Origin: Actinomycetota bacterium
GTDB taxonomy: Bacteria > Actinomycetota > Actinomycetes > Nanopelagicales > Nanopelagicaceae
DNA length: 64,000 bases
Direction of reading: 5' to 3'
Assembly (NCBI GenBank): GCA_009704505.1
Contig: WLEB01000003.1
Coordinates: forward strand, 1-64,000
Shown: piece by piece, positions 41,599 to 50,784 of the stretch
Layout of the letters: every line of letters begins with the position of its first letter
Numbering within the stretch: the stretch's first letter is position 1
Notes under the pieces: model-generated
Database searches by the model: none
What the model saw: only the letters and a program-made list of their open reading frames with translations
What the model was told of the DNA's origin: nothing
Made by a program: the position numbers and the translations under genes

Positions 41599-41996
41599 GC
41601 TCCTTAGATTGGGATTTGTTGCACAAAGAAGCAATAGCTGCCATGAAAACTGCATATGCTCCGTATTCAAAATTTCCTGTTGGAGTCTCTGCTCTCGTTA
41701 GTGATGGACGAATCGTAAAGGGCTGCAACGTTGAAAACGCTAGTTATGGCGTTGGTTTATGTGCAGAGTGCGGTTTGGTCTCCAATTTAATTTCATCTGG
41801 TGGTGGGCGCCTTGTTGCAATTGTCTGCGTTGATGGTCAGGGAGATTACTTAGCTCCCTGCGGTCGTTGTCGCCAACTTTTGTACGAGCACGGTGGCCCA
41901 GATGCATTACTCATGACAGATGATGGCCCCCAAAAAATGTCAGTAATGCTTCCTTGGGCATTTGGCCCCGATGATTTAGATCGTAACGAGCGCTAA
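41595..41996 (+). CDS. cdd: Cytidine deaminase
   Basis: Zinc-dependent deamination of cytidine and deoxycytidine to uridine forms, 133 residues, tetrameric class. CNVENASYGVGLCAECGLVSN carries the catalytic Glu and first Zn Cys region (split here as NVENASY and LCAECG), and APCGRCRQLL supplies the other cysteines. Its last codon abuts the ATG of the phosphorylase gene. Confidence 0.94.
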   Translation: MSSLDWDLLHKEAIAAMKTAYAPYSKFPVGVSALVSDGRIVKGCNVENASYGVGLCAECGLVSNLISSGGGRLVAIVCVDGQGDYLAPCGRCRQLLYEHGGPDALLMTDDGPQKMSVMLPWAFGPDDLDRNER

Positions 41997-43289
41997 ATGA
42001 TCGAAGCTTTTTCAGCTGCAGAAGTTATTGCAGCTAAGCGTGATAAGCATGTTTTATCTGACGCGCAGATTGATTGGGTGATCGATGCATACACACGAGG
42101 CGCCGTTGCAGATGAGCAGATGTCGGCCCTTCTAATGGCAATTCTTCTCAATGGAATGCAGAGCCAAGAGATTTCGCGCTGGACTGATGCGATGATCAAT
42201 AGTGGCGAACGAATGAATTGGTCTGCTCTTTCTCGTCCTACTGTTGATAAACATTCAACGGGAGGAGTAGGCGACAAGATAACTTTGCCACTTGCACCAT
42301 TAGTTGCAGCATGTGGTGCAGCCGTTCCACAACTATCTGGTCGTGGCCTTGGCCATACTGGTGGAACTCTAGATAAATTGGAATCCATTCCAGGATGGAG
42401 AGCATCGCTATCTAATGATGAAATGCTTAAAGTTTTACAGGATTGTGGCGCCGTAATTTGTGCAGCCGGTGCTGGTTTAGCACCGGCGGATAAAAAACTT
42501 TACGCACTCCGTGATGTAACTGCCACGGTTGAATCAATTCCACTCATTGCATCATCAATTATGAGTAAAAAAATTGCTGAAGGAACAAGTGCATTGGTCC
42601 TAGACGTAAAAACCGGCAAGGGTGCATTTATGAGTGACCCAGAAAAAGCCAAAGAGCTTGCACACGTAATGGTTGAATTAGGAAAGCGTGCTGGAGTAAA
42701 TACTGTCGCATTGGTTACTGCAATGGATATCCCTCTTGGGTTGACTGCAGGAAATGCTCTTGAAGTCCGAGAATCTATCGAAGTGCTCTCTGGTGGTGGA
42801 CCAGAAGATGTTGTGCAGTTAACTGTTTTACTTGCGCAGGAAATGCTCAATCTTGTAGGAATAAAAGATGCCGATCCTGCTGCTGCACTTAAAAATGGAA
42901 AAGCAATGGATGTTTGGCGCACCATGATTTCCTCTCAAGGTGGAGATCCAGATGCAAAACTGCCCGTTGCTAAAGAAAATACAGTCGTTCGCGCAGACAA
43001 AGACGGAACGATTCTTTCCATGGATGCAATGAAAGTTGGAATAGCCGCTTGGCGATTGGGAGCGGGTCGCTCTCGTCAAGGTGAGAGCGTCCAGGCCGGG
43101 GCAGGAATAGAGATTCACGCTAAACCTGGAGATGTCATTAAGGCTGGCTCGCCCCTCTACACGCTTCATACAGACATTGCTGCCACCTTTGCTCGTGCTT
43201 TAGAGAGCCTTGAGAATTCCGTTGAGATTGGCGAGCTACTAGCAGGTGGAATCGATAGATTGCCTTTGATTATAGAAAGAATCGTTTAA
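41997..43289 (+). CDS. deoA: Thymidine/pyrimidine-nucleoside phosphorylase
   Basis: Phosphorolysis of thymidine or uridine to the base and (deoxy)ribose-1-phosphate, 430 residues. The family signature is SGRGLGHTGGTLDKLESIPG near residue 115, with KHSTGGVGDKITLPLAP before it and a C-terminal domain with GRSRQGESVQAGAGI. Sequence cannot separate DeoA from the broader Pdp specificity. Immediately downstream of cdd. Confidence 0.92.
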   Translation: MIEAFSAAEVIAAKRDKHVLSDAQIDWVIDAYTRGAVADEQMSALLMAILLNGMQSQEISRWTDAMINSGERMNWSALSRPTVDKHSTGGVGDKITLPLAPLVAACGAAVPQLSGRGLGHTGGTLDKLESIPGWRASLSNDEMLKVLQDCGAVICAAGAGLAPADKKLYALRDVTATVESIPLIASSIMSKKIAEGTSALVLDVKTGKGAFMSDPEKAKELAHVMVELGKRAGVNTVALVTAMDIPLGLTAGNALEVRESIEVLSGGGPEDVVQLTVLLAQEMLNLVGIKDADPAAALKNGKAMDVWRTMISSQGGDPDAKLPVAKENTVVRADKDGTILSMDAMKVGIAAWRLGAGRSRQGESVQAGAGIEIHAKPGDVIKAGSPLYTLHTDIAATFARALESLENSVEIGELLAGGIDRLPLIIERIV

Positions 43290-43291
43290 GG

Positions 43292-43320
43292 TTAGCCAAT
43301 AGTTCTTTTAAAATTATAAA
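43292..43320 (+). promoter_or_regulatory. Possible promoter before add
   Basis: TTAGCC (43292-43297... about 43292), 17 nt, then TATAAA (43315-43320). The -35 is weak. It would give add a leader of about 60 nt with a GAGGTAGAG ribosome region. Confidence 0.3.
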
Positions 43321-43389
43321 GTGGTTTAGATGCCGCTCATGCAGTGAATTAAATAAGACGTGAAGTGAATTGAAAACGAGGTAGAGCAG

Positions 43390-44487
43390 ATGGCTTTAAA
43401 TAGCATTCCAACAAAAGATCAGATCAAGGCAGTACCAAAAGTCTTATTACATGATCATTTGGATGGTGGCCTACGCCCACAAACAATCATCGATATTGCT
43501 CAAGAGATTGGCTATGACCTACTGCCAACCCATGATGCCGGCGAACTTGCTATGTGGTTTCGAGAAGCCTGCGATTCTGGATCACTCGTGAGGTATTTGG
43601 AGACATTTTCACACACCATTGCTGTCATGCAACGCCGAGAAGATATTGTGCGAGTTGCACGAGAATGCGCACTTGATCTTGCACGCGATGGCGTCGTCTA
43701 TGCAGAGGTTCGTGGAGCACCAGAGCTTTTCACGCTAAAAGGCCTAACAATGTCTGACGTAGTTGAAGCAACTATTGAAGGATTTGAATTAGGAACCAAA
43801 GATGCAAAAAATGAAGGCTTCACAATTATTGTCCGTTCACTATTGTGTGGCATGCGTCAAAATAATAGATCTCAGGAAGTTGCTGAGTTAGTTGTTAAAT
43901 ACAGAGATAGGGGGGTTGTTGGCTTTGATATCGCTGGTCCTGAAGATGGTTTTCCGCCGAGTGATCAAAAAGATGCTTTTGATCATCTTCGTAAAGAAGA
44001 TGCCCATTTTACTATCCATGCTGGTGAAGCGTATGGAATCCCCTCAATCTGGGAAGCGATCCAACTCTGCGGAGCCGAACGATTAGGCCATGGAGTTCGT
44101 ATCATCGATGATATTGATTTCTCTGGGGCTACCCCAAAACTAGGTCGACTCGCATCATATGTTCGAGATCGAAGAATTCCGCTAGAGCTCTGTCCAACTT
44201 CAAATTTACAAACAGGTGCTGCAGCAAGTTATGCCGAGCACCCAATTGGCAAACTAGCTCAACTTCGTTTTCGTGTAACGCTTAATACAGACAACAGATT
44301 AATGAGTCAAACATCGATGTCATTTGAGATGGAAGAGGCAGTAAAGGCGTTTAATTGGAATTTTGCAGAACTACAACGAGTAACAATTAACGCCATGAAG
44401 AGTGCCTTTATCCCATATCCAGAGAGATTAGAGATTATCGAAAAGGTAATCAAACCTGGTTATGAAAAGATTTCATCGGGAACATGA
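43390..44487 (+). CDS. add: Adenosine deaminase
   Basis: Converts adenosine and deoxyadenosine to inosine forms, 365 residues. It has the zinc-ligand motif [12 protein letters not shown], the HAGEAYG segment with catalytic Glu, RLGHGVRI, and the C-terminal SLNTDNR-like LNTDNRLMS with the catalytic Asp. It overlaps the P450 gene by 4 nt. Confidence 0.95.
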   Translation: MALNSIPTKDQIKAVPKVLLHDHLDGGLRPQTIIDIAQEIGYDLLPTHDAGELAMWFREACDSGSLVRYLETFSHTIAVMQRREDIVRVARECALDLARDGVVYAEVRGAPELFTLKGLTMSDVVEATIEGFELGTKDAKNEGFTIIVRSLLCGMRQNNRSQEVAELVVKYRDRGVVGFDIAGPEDGFPPSDQKDAFDHLRKEDAHFTIHAGEAYGIPSIWEAIQLCGAERLGHGVRIIDDIDFSGATPKLGRLASYVRDRRIPLELCPTSNLQTGAAASYAEHPIGKLAQLRFRVTLNTDNRLMSQTSMSFEMEEAVKAFNWNFAELQRVTINAMKSAFIPYPERLEIIEKVIKPGYEKISSGT

Positions 44488-45680
44488 CCCATTCAACAAT
44501 TGATTTTACTGATCCAGAGTTCATTGCTAACCCATATCCTGCATTAAAGGAGTTACGCAAAAGCGATGGTCCTCTTTGGCATGAAGGAATGCAAATTTTT
44601 TTGGCTGCCAAACATGGTGATGCCAATGATGTTTTCCGAAACAAATCATTAGGACGAATATTTGCACCAAAAACTCCAGAGTTTGAGTGGGAGATTTTTA
44701 ACTGGCTACATGCCGACTCAATTTTAGATAGCGAGCCACCTAAGCACACTCGATTACGTTCTCTAGTTGCTAAGGCATTTAACCGTCAAAAAATTGAGGG
44801 AATGCGACCTGGTGTTGAGCGGATCACTCAGCAATTACTGGATAGCATTGAGGAGAAAGTTAAATCAGGGGAAACCTTTGATCTGATTGCAGACTACGCC
44901 GAACCATTGCCGGTAAAAATTATTGCCGATCTTTTAGGTTTTCCTGAAAGCGATGAACACTTACTTCGTCCATGGTCACAAGCGATAGTAAAGATGTATG
45001 AAGTAAATCCATCCCTGCAATATCAAGCAGATGCTAAAAAGGCCGGACGTGAATTTGCAGAGTATGTGCGTGGACTAGCCGAACAACGAAAAAAGACCCC
45101 TGGCCAAGATTTGATATCAGAGTTAGCAACCGTTGAAGAAAACGGTGAAAAGCTCAATATGCAGGAGTTAGTAGCAACCTGCGTGTTGCTTCTTAACGCA
45201 GGGCATGAAGCAAGTGTGAATGCTTTTGGAAATGGAATGGTTGCAGTTTTGGAGCGAGCTGACCAAACAAAACTCCTACGAGAAAATCCTAGAGAGTTGA
45301 CCAATACCGCACTAGAGGAGTTCATGCGCTTTGATGCACCCCTACATTTGTTTGAGCGAACCGCCACAGCTGATACTCACATTGGGGGAGTTGAGATTAA
45401 GCAAGGGCAAAAGATTGCTGCATTGATTGGTTCAGCAAATCGTGATGAATCAATTTTCTCTTCGGCGGAATCAATGGATGTAACACGAGATCCAAATCCA
45501 CATATTGGCTTTGGTGCAGGTATTCACTTCTGCCTCGGTGCACCATTAGCAAGGCTTGAAATGAGTGTCTCGCTGCCTGCGTTATGGGAAAAGTATCCAG
45601 ATATGCAACTGTCCACTAAGCCAGTACGTCGTCCAACATTTGTTTTGCGTGGTTATGAAAGTGTTTTTATCTCCGCTTGA
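44484..45680 (+). CDS. Cytochrome P450
   Basis: A 398-residue soluble bacterial P450. Heme-ligand motif [18 protein letters not shown] with Cys350; K-helix ExxR in EEFMRF; I-helix [14 protein letters not shown], where Ser-Val replaces the usual acid/alcohol Thr-Thr after Glu. Translationally coupled to add by a 4-nt overlap, inside a nucleoside-salvage region. No ferredoxin or reductase gene lies nearby. The substrate is unknown. It converges on rbsK with 28 nt of 3' overlap. Confidence 0.92.
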   Translation: MTHSTIDFTDPEFIANPYPALKELRKSDGPLWHEGMQIFLAAKHGDANDVFRNKSLGRIFAPKTPEFEWEIFNWLHADSILDSEPPKHTRLRSLVAKAFNRQKIEGMRPGVERITQQLLDSIEEKVKSGETFDLIADYAEPLPVKIIADLLGFPESDEHLLRPWSQAIVKMYEVNPSLQYQADAKKAGREFAEYVRGLAEQRKKTPGQDLISELATVEENGEKLNMQELVATCVLLLNAGHEASVNAFGNGMVAVLERADQTKLLRENPRELTNTALEEFMRFDAPLHLFERTATADTHIGGVEIKQGQKIAALIGSANRDESIFSSAESMDVTRDPNPHIGFGAGIHFCLGAPLARLEMSVSLPALWEKYPDMQLSTKPVRRPTFVLRGYESVFISA

Positions 45681-46558
45681 TCAGGATATGAAGACTGGGC
45701 ACCTTTTTTAGTAACGCTTCGAGATGCAACCTTTACACCAAAGCTCATTGCAGTTGCTGGATCATCACCCTTAGCTAAGGCATAGGCAAAACTGCCAACA
45801 AAACTATCTCCGGCCCCTGTTGTATCGACTGCCTTCGTTTGTGGTGCCGGACATTTAACAAGTGAGCCTTCAGAATCTATGAAAATTGCGCCCTGACTAC
45901 CCACAGTTACAATCGAATTTTCCCCAGGCCTAAAGCTTTTTAGAATCTCATCACTAGTTGGCAATTGACCGTGTAGTTCGCGAAACTCTGTTTCATTTGG
46001 AATGATCCAATCGCAGAGGTCAATTAACTCCTGTGAGAGTTTTTCAAATGGAGCAGGATTTAAAATTGTTGTGCACCCGCGGCCCTTGGCGGCTTTAAAA
46101 GCTGCCAAGGTTACTTCTTGCTTGATTTCACATTGGGCAATCACAATATTTAGGTCAGGAATGTTATTGATTGCATCAACTGCTCTACTGACTTCAATCT
46201 CATGGTTTGCTCCAGGAATAATTATGATTCTGTTTTCACCTTCACCATCAACCCAAATATGTGCAACTCCAGTGGGTGTCTCACTTCGATCTACATAAGA
46301 AACATTCACTCCAACTTTATTGAAGTTATCAGCTATGGCATCTCCAAAAACATCTTTTCCAAGTTTGCCAATAAAGTGAACATTCGCACCGCACATGGCT
46401 GCCATTACTGCTTGATTTGCACCCTTGCCACCAAAACCGGTTGTGAAGACTTCTCCTACAAGAGTTTGACCTGGCTTTGGCAACACACTGGCATAGGCAG
46501 TTAAATCCATCATCGCACTTCCTACGACTGCAATAACTGCCGTCTGGTTTTGGCTCAT
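45653..46558 (-). CDS. rbsK: Ribokinase
   Basis: A PfkB-family kinase, 301 residues, which phosphorylates ribose to ribose-5-phosphate. It has GFGGKGANQAVMAAMCG near residue 41, and the C-terminal anion-hole motif DTTGAGDSFVGSFAYAL. Its substrate would come from the nucleoside hydrolase encoded divergently. It starts with ATG at 46558 and its promoter overlaps that of the hydrolase. Confidence 0.9.
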   Translation of the reverse strand: MSQNQTAVIAVVGSAMMDLTAYASVLPKPGQTLVGEVFTTGFGGKGANQAVMAAMCGANVHFIGKLGKDVFGDAIADNFNKVGVNVSYVDRSETPTGVAHIWVDGEGENRIIIIPGANHEIEVSRAVDAINNIPDLNIVIAQCEIKQEVTLAAFKAAKGRGCTTILNPAPFEKLSQELIDLCDWIIPNETEFRELHGQLPTSDEILKSFRPGENSIVTVGSQGAIFIDSEGSLVKCPAPQTKAVDTTGAGDSFVGSFAYALAKGDDPATAMSFGVKVASRSVTKKGAQSSYPDQAEIKTLS

Positions 46559-46563
46559 TGCGC

Positions 46564-46569
46564 TAGGGT
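46564..46569 (+). promoter_or_regulatory. -10 element of leaderless nucleoside hydrolase gene
   Basis: TAGGGT, 7 nt before the ATG at 46577, overlapping the rbsK -10 on the other strand. Confidence 0.5.
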
Positions 46570-46592
46570 ACTGGTTATGGAAAAAACTTCAA
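46565..46592 (-). promoter_or_regulatory. Leaderless promoter of rbsK
   Basis: Minus-strand TTGAAG (46592-46587), 16 nt, TACCCT (46570-46565), then 6 nt to the ATG at 46558. The -35 lies inside the nucleoside hydrolase coding region. Confidence 0.6.
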
Positions 46593-47521
46593 TCATTTTA
46601 GATGTGGATACAGGCATCGATGATGCATTTGCAGTTTTATTCGCAGCAACTCACCCTGCCATCAATCTGCTTGGTATTACCTGCGTAGATGGCAATACAA
46701 ATATTGATAATGTCGTTGCAAATACCTTAAAAGTTTTAGATGCTGCGCAAGCACCTGATATTCCAGTTGCACGTGGGGCATTGCGCCCATTGCTTGGTGA
46801 GAGTCATTATGCAGAGTATGTACATGGGGCAGATGGCATGGGGGATTTGGGAATCTCTCCCTCTAGCCGAAAAGTGGATCCACGTTCTGCAGTTGAATTA
46901 CTACGGGATTTAATTGAAAACTCTTCAGATCCAGTAACAATTGTTCCGCTTGCACCACTTACAAATATTGCATTATTTTTACGAGCATTTCCTGAAACAG
47001 CAAAGAAGATACATCGAATTGTTTTGATGGGGGGTTCTGCCTCTGCCGGCAATGCCACTGCAGCTGCAGAGTTCAATGTCTGGCACGATCCAGAAGCTGC
47101 AGCAATTGTTTTTCAAAGCGGTGTTCCAATAACAATGTATGGACTCGATGTTTTTATGCGCCCTGGAATCACTCGTGAACAAGCCCTGGAACTTAAAGGA
47201 TCAGACTCAAAATCGGCTCAGTTTGGTGGCGACCTGGCTTTGGCATTCATGGAGCGCTTGGGAGTATCTCCAATAACTTTAGGAGATTACGGAGCAGTTG
47301 CTAGCGTGATTCGTCCTGATTTGTTTACTACTGCGATGTTTGATGTAGTCGTTGATACCTCAGCAGGGCCAGCACGTGGTCAGACAATTGTTGATAGGCG
47401 CGATGCTTTTTTACGTGAACTTGAGCCGATTGATTTAGAAGATTCAGCAAAGGTCCGTGTGACATTGGATTTAGATGTAGATGCTGTTGTAAAACTCTGG
47501 CTTGAAACTATAAGGAGTTAA
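46577..47521 (+). CDS. Inosine/uridine-preferring nucleoside hydrolase
   Basis: Hydrolyses ribonucleosides to base plus ribose, 314 residues. The calcium-binding N-terminus is IILDVDTGIDDAFAVL with the DxDxxxDD motif; later segments are PVARGALRPLLG, HGADGMGDLG and AAEFNVWHDPEAA with the second Asp and His. The ATG at 46577 is preferred to the upstream 46550 reading, which overlaps rbsK. Stop codon shared head-on with the next gene. Confidence 0.93.
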   Translation: MEKTSIILDVDTGIDDAFAVLFAATHPAINLLGITCVDGNTNIDNVVANTLKVLDAAQAPDIPVARGALRPLLGESHYAEYVHGADGMGDLGISPSSRKVDPRSAVELLRDLIENSSDPVTIVPLAPLTNIALFLRAFPETAKKIHRIVLMGGSASAGNATAAAEFNVWHDPEAAAIVFQSGVPITMYGLDVFMRPGITREQALELKGSDSKSAQFGGDLALAFMERLGVSPITLGDYGAVASVIRPDLFTTAMFDVVVDTSAGPARGQTIVDRRDAFLRELEPIDLEDSAKVRVTLDLDVDAVVKLWLETIRS

Positions 47522-48360
47522 ACTCCAATTGTGTGCCAAATAGTTTTACTCTCCGTAAAGGCAGTAATTCGAGTAGGGGTAGTGCCCTTAAAACTATGAA
47601 TTCTCTTCAAGTTTTCTGCCCCAGCAACCTTAACTTCTGAAGTTAACTTGCCTGGTAATCCAGAGATATCCATCGCATCGATATCCATATGTGATGCCAT
47701 CCAAGGTGCGATTTCATCCTTCTTGCCCGTCAAAACATTTATCACTCCTGCTGGTAAGTCACTAGTTGCAAGAACTTCAGCAAAGCTCATTGCAGATAAT
47801 GGGGCTTTAGTGCTTGCAAGAACAATTACTGTATTTCCAGAAGTTATTACTGGTGCAATAGATTCGATTAAGCCCAGAAGAGATGGGTTCTCAGGTGCTA
47901 TGGCAGCTACAACTCCCATGCTTTCAGGAACTGTAAAGTTATAAAAAGGCCCAGCAACAGGATTATTTGCACCCGTTAGAGAGGAAATCTTATCGCTCCA
48001 CCCTGCATACCAAACTAATGTATCAATAGCTTGCAAAACTTCTTTCTCTGCTTTTACTTTTGTAACACCAGTTGTCATCATGATTTCTTGGATGAACTCA
48101 CCTGTTCGAGCTTGCAGCATCTCTGCAATTCGATACAAAATCTGTCCACGGTTATATGCCGTTGCTTTACTCCAACCGTTGTGTGCGGCCCGTGCTGCAA
48201 CAACTGCTTCTCGCAAATCTTTTCTAGAGGCCAGACAGGCATTAGTAAGAAAGACACCCTTAGATGTTTTCACTTCATATGTGCGGCCAGACTCGCTACG
48301 TGGAAATGCTCCGTTGATAAAGAGTTTGTAAGTTTTTTTCACATCAATGCGATCACTCAC
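47518..48360 (-). CDS. Truncated aldehyde-dehydrogenase-family protein (no catalytic domain)
   Basis: A 280-residue ALDH homologue covering only the N-terminal NAD-binding half. It has YKLFINGAFPRSESGRTYEV, GVVAAIAPENPSLLGLIESI and LPAGVINVLTGKKDEIAPW. It stops soon after the helix that precedes the catalytic region. The glutamate (ELGGK) and nucleophilic Cys (GQxCCAGSR) regions are absent, so it cannot be a normal dehydrogenase. The frame is open, with no frameshift. It overlaps the full ALDH gene by 8 nt, suggesting a structural or regulatory partner. Confidence 0.85.
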   Translation of the reverse strand: MSDRIDVKKTYKLFINGAFPRSESGRTYEVKTSKGVFLTNACLASRKDLREAVVAARAAHNGWSKATAYNRGQILYRIAEMLQARTGEFIQEIMMTTGVTKVKAEKEVLQAIDTLVWYAGWSDKISSLTGANNPVAGPFYNFTVPESMGVVAAIAPENPSLLGLIESIAPVITSGNTVIVLASTKAPLSAMSFAEVLATSDLPAGVINVLTGKKDEIAPWMASHMDIDAMDISGLPGKLTSEVKVAGAENLKRIHSFKGTTPTRITAFTESKTIWHTIGV

Positions 48361-49792
48361 CAGTAACCCCCTTCAAATATGCAGCCAAACCATGGCGCCC
48401 ACCTTCGCGGCCCCAGCCCGATTCTTTATATCCACCAAATGGTGATGTTGGATCAAACTTATTAAATGAATTACTCCAGATAACTCCAGCTCTTAGTTGC
48501 TGAGCTGCCCACAACGTTCTTGAGCCCTTCTCTCCCCAAATCCCAGCAGATAGGCCAAACGGGGTGTTATTTGCCTTCTCAATTGCCTCTTGAGGGGTAC
48601 GGAAAGTTAAGACTGAAAGGACAGGTCCAAATATCTCTTCGCGTGCAATTCGGTGAGCCGAAGTAACTCCAGTAAAAATTGTTGGTGCAAACCAATATCC
48701 CTTTTTAGGGAGTTCACTTGCCGGGCTCCAACGCTGCCCACCTTCGGCATCTCCAACTTTTGCAAGCTCTACAATTTTTGCCAGCTGCTCTTTGCTATTT
48801 ATCGCACCAACATCTGTGTTTTTATCTAATGGATCACCAACACGGATTTTCTCCATACGCTTTTTGAGCTTATGTAAAACCTCTTCTGCGATGTTTTCCT
48901 GCAGAAGTAATCGGGATCCAGCACAACAAACGTGCCCTTGATTAAAGAAGATCCCATCAATAATTCCTTCAACTGTTTCATCGATGGCTGCATCTTCAAA
49001 AACAATATTAGCCCCTTTGCCACCCAACTCTAGAGTCACGCTTTTCTTTGTTGGTGCAACGGATCGAGCAATAATCTTTCCAACTTCAGTGGAGCCAGTA
49101 AAGGCGATCTTATCGATGCCTGGATGATTAACAATGAGCGCACCGGTCGATCCATCACCGGTCACAATGTTTACAACACCAGCCGGAAGTTCTGCCTGTT
49201 GGCACACTTCGGCAAACAAAAGTGCGGTAAGTGAAGTTGATTCTGCAGGTTTTAGAACCACTGTGTTTCCAGTAGCTAACGCCGGAGCAACTTTCCATGC
49301 CAACATGAGTAAGGGAAAGTTCCAGGGAATTATCTGTCCTGCAACGCCAAGTGGTTTGGGCGAACTGCCAAGACCGGCATATTCAAGTTTATCGGCCCAA
49401 CCTGCGTGATAGAAAAAATGTGCTGCAGCTAATGGAATATCAGAATCACGTGATTCACGGATTGGCTTACCGTTATCTAAAGTTTCTAAGACGGCAAACT
49501 CACGAGCACGCTCTTGTAAAAAACGTGCGATTCTAAAGAGATATTTTCCGCGTTCTTTACCAGAAGTCTTTGACCATGTTGAGGTGTAAGCCTTACGAGC
49601 TGCTTTAACTGCTGCATCAACTTCAGCTTTGCCAGCCAATGCAATCTGGCTTAGGACCTCTTCGGTTGCTGGATTAATCGTTGCAAAATGCTTACTACCA
49701 GCGACAAACTTTCCTCCAATAAAATGTCCATACTTTGGTTTAATTGTTGTGATTGCGCGAGATTCTGGAGCCGGTGCATATTCAAAAATCAT
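48353..49792 (-). CDS. NAD(P)-dependent aldehyde dehydrogenase
   Basis: A full-length ALDH of 479 residues. It has IIPWNFPLLMLAWKVAPALA, IAFTGSTEVGK, the catalytic Glu in LELGGKGANIVFE and nucleophilic Cys in QGHVCCAGSRLLL, and EEIFGPVLSVLTFR near the end. The start is the ATG at 49792, behind a GGAGAG site; a TTG four codons upstream would sit on that site. Downstream of deoC it could oxidise the acetaldehyde released by DeoC, an inference from context. Confidence 0.92.
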   Translation of the reverse strand: MIFEYAPAPESRAITTIKPKYGHFIGGKFVAGSKHFATINPATEEVLSQIALAGKAEVDAAVKAARKAYTSTWSKTSGKERGKYLFRIARFLQERAREFAVLETLDNGKPIRESRDSDIPLAAAHFFYHAGWADKLEYAGLGSSPKPLGVAGQIIPWNFPLLMLAWKVAPALATGNTVVLKPAESTSLTALLFAEVCQQAELPAGVVNIVTGDGSTGALIVNHPGIDKIAFTGSTEVGKIIARSVAPTKKSVTLELGGKGANIVFEDAAIDETVEGIIDGIFFNQGHVCCAGSRLLLQENIAEEVLHKLKKRMEKIRVGDPLDKNTDVGAINSKEQLAKIVELAKVGDAEGGQRWSPASELPKKGYWFAPTIFTGVTSAHRIAREEIFGPVLSVLTFRTPQEAIEKANNTPFGLSAGIWGEKGSRTLWAAQQLRAGVIWSNSFNKFDPTSPFGGYKESGWGREGGRHGLAAYLKGVTGE

Positions 49793-49808
49793 CGATCTCT
49801 CCAATCCG

Positions 49809-49834
49809 TTTTCAATGTTTTCAATGTTTTCATG
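49809..49834. repeat. Short tandem 9-bp repeat between deoC and aldehyde dehydrogenase genes
   Basis: TTTTCAATG occurs at 49809-49817 and 49818-49826, with a partial copy TTTTCATG at 49827-49834. It fills the 44-bp gap and could vary in copy number by slippage, changing spacing only. Confidence 0.75.
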
Positions 49835-49836
49835 GA

Positions 49837-50784
49837 CTAATCCACGCTCACATAAGTAGGACTAGCGTAGTAGCCATTGTCCATTTTCATACGTTGCATC
49901 AATAGATCATTGAGCAATGCACTTGCTCCTATGCGAAACAGCTTCGAATTGAGCCATTCTTCACCTGCAACTTCCTTCACCAACACCAACTGCTTAATGG
50001 CATCTTTTGTGTTTCGAATTCCACCTGCTGGCTTGACCCCAATTCGTTTCTGAGTCATTTCGTAAAAATCTCGAACCGCTTCTAGCATTACCAATACAAC
50101 CGGGGCAGTGGCAGCCGGTGCCACTTTGCCCGTTGATGTCTTTATAAAGTCTGCCCCTGCAGCCATTGCTAAAAATGATGCCTTTCGCACATTGTCATAT
50201 GTCACCAATTCACCGGTCTCAAAAATCACCTTGAGGTGTGCTTTATCTCCACACACTTGGCGAATGGTGACAATCTCGTTAAAGACATCAATCAATCTTC
50301 CCTCTAGAAATGCTCCACGATCAATCACCATATCTATTTCACTTGCTCCGGCATCAATTGCATCCTGAGTATCTAGAACTTTAACTTCAATTGATGCACG
50401 ACCGGAGGGAAATGCCGTTGACACTGCAGCTACAGGTACATGCTTTCCACCGATTAAATCAAGATGCTTACGCGCCACAGCAACCATGTCGTTATAAACA
50501 CAGATTGCACCAACACTTGGAACGCTTGAATCAGTTGGGTCGGGCCGCACAGCTTTTGTACAAATCGCTTCAACTTTTCCAACAGTATCTGCACCTTCCA
50601 ATGTAGTTAGATCTACCATCGAGATTGCAGTATCTATTGCCCATCGCTTTGAAGATGTTTTGATGCTTCTAGTTGAAAGCATGGCTGCACGCGCATTTGC
50701 ACCCACTTGATCTACGCCTGAAAGAGTTTTTAAGTAGTTTTTTAGCGAGGCTTCACTTCCATCGACTAACCCATAAAAATTCAC
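49837..50784 (-). CDS. deoC: Deoxyribose-phosphate aldolase
   Basis: Cleaves 2-deoxyribose-5-phosphate to glyceraldehyde-3-phosphate and acetaldehyde. A TIM barrel of 315 residues, the long actinobacterial form. The Schiff-base region is ADFIKTSTGK, preceded by LKVIFETGELVTYD; GVKPAGGIRNTKDA is the conserved phosphate-side lysine strand. GTG start, overlapping the mutase gene by 4 nt. Confidence 0.94.
   Translation of the reverse strand: MNFYGLVDGSEASLKNYLKTLSGVDQVGANARAAMLSTRSIKTSSKRWAIDTAISMVDLTTLEGADTVGKVEAICTKAVRPDPTDSSVPSVGAICVYNDMVAVARKHLDLIGGKHVPVAAVSTAFPSGRASIEVKVLDTQDAIDAGASEIDMVIDRGAFLEGRLIDVFNEIVTIRQVCGDKAHLKVIFETGELVTYDNVRKASFLAMAAGADFIKTSTGKVAPAATAPVVLVMLEAVRDFYEMTQKRIGVKPAGGIRNTKDAIKQLVLVKEVAGEEWLNSKLFRIGASALLNDLLMQRMKMDNGYYASPTYVSVD

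Noticed and set aside
42500-42925. 141-codon antisense frame inside deoA
   Set aside because: Shadow of a well-conserved phosphorylase, without start signals or recognisable motifs.
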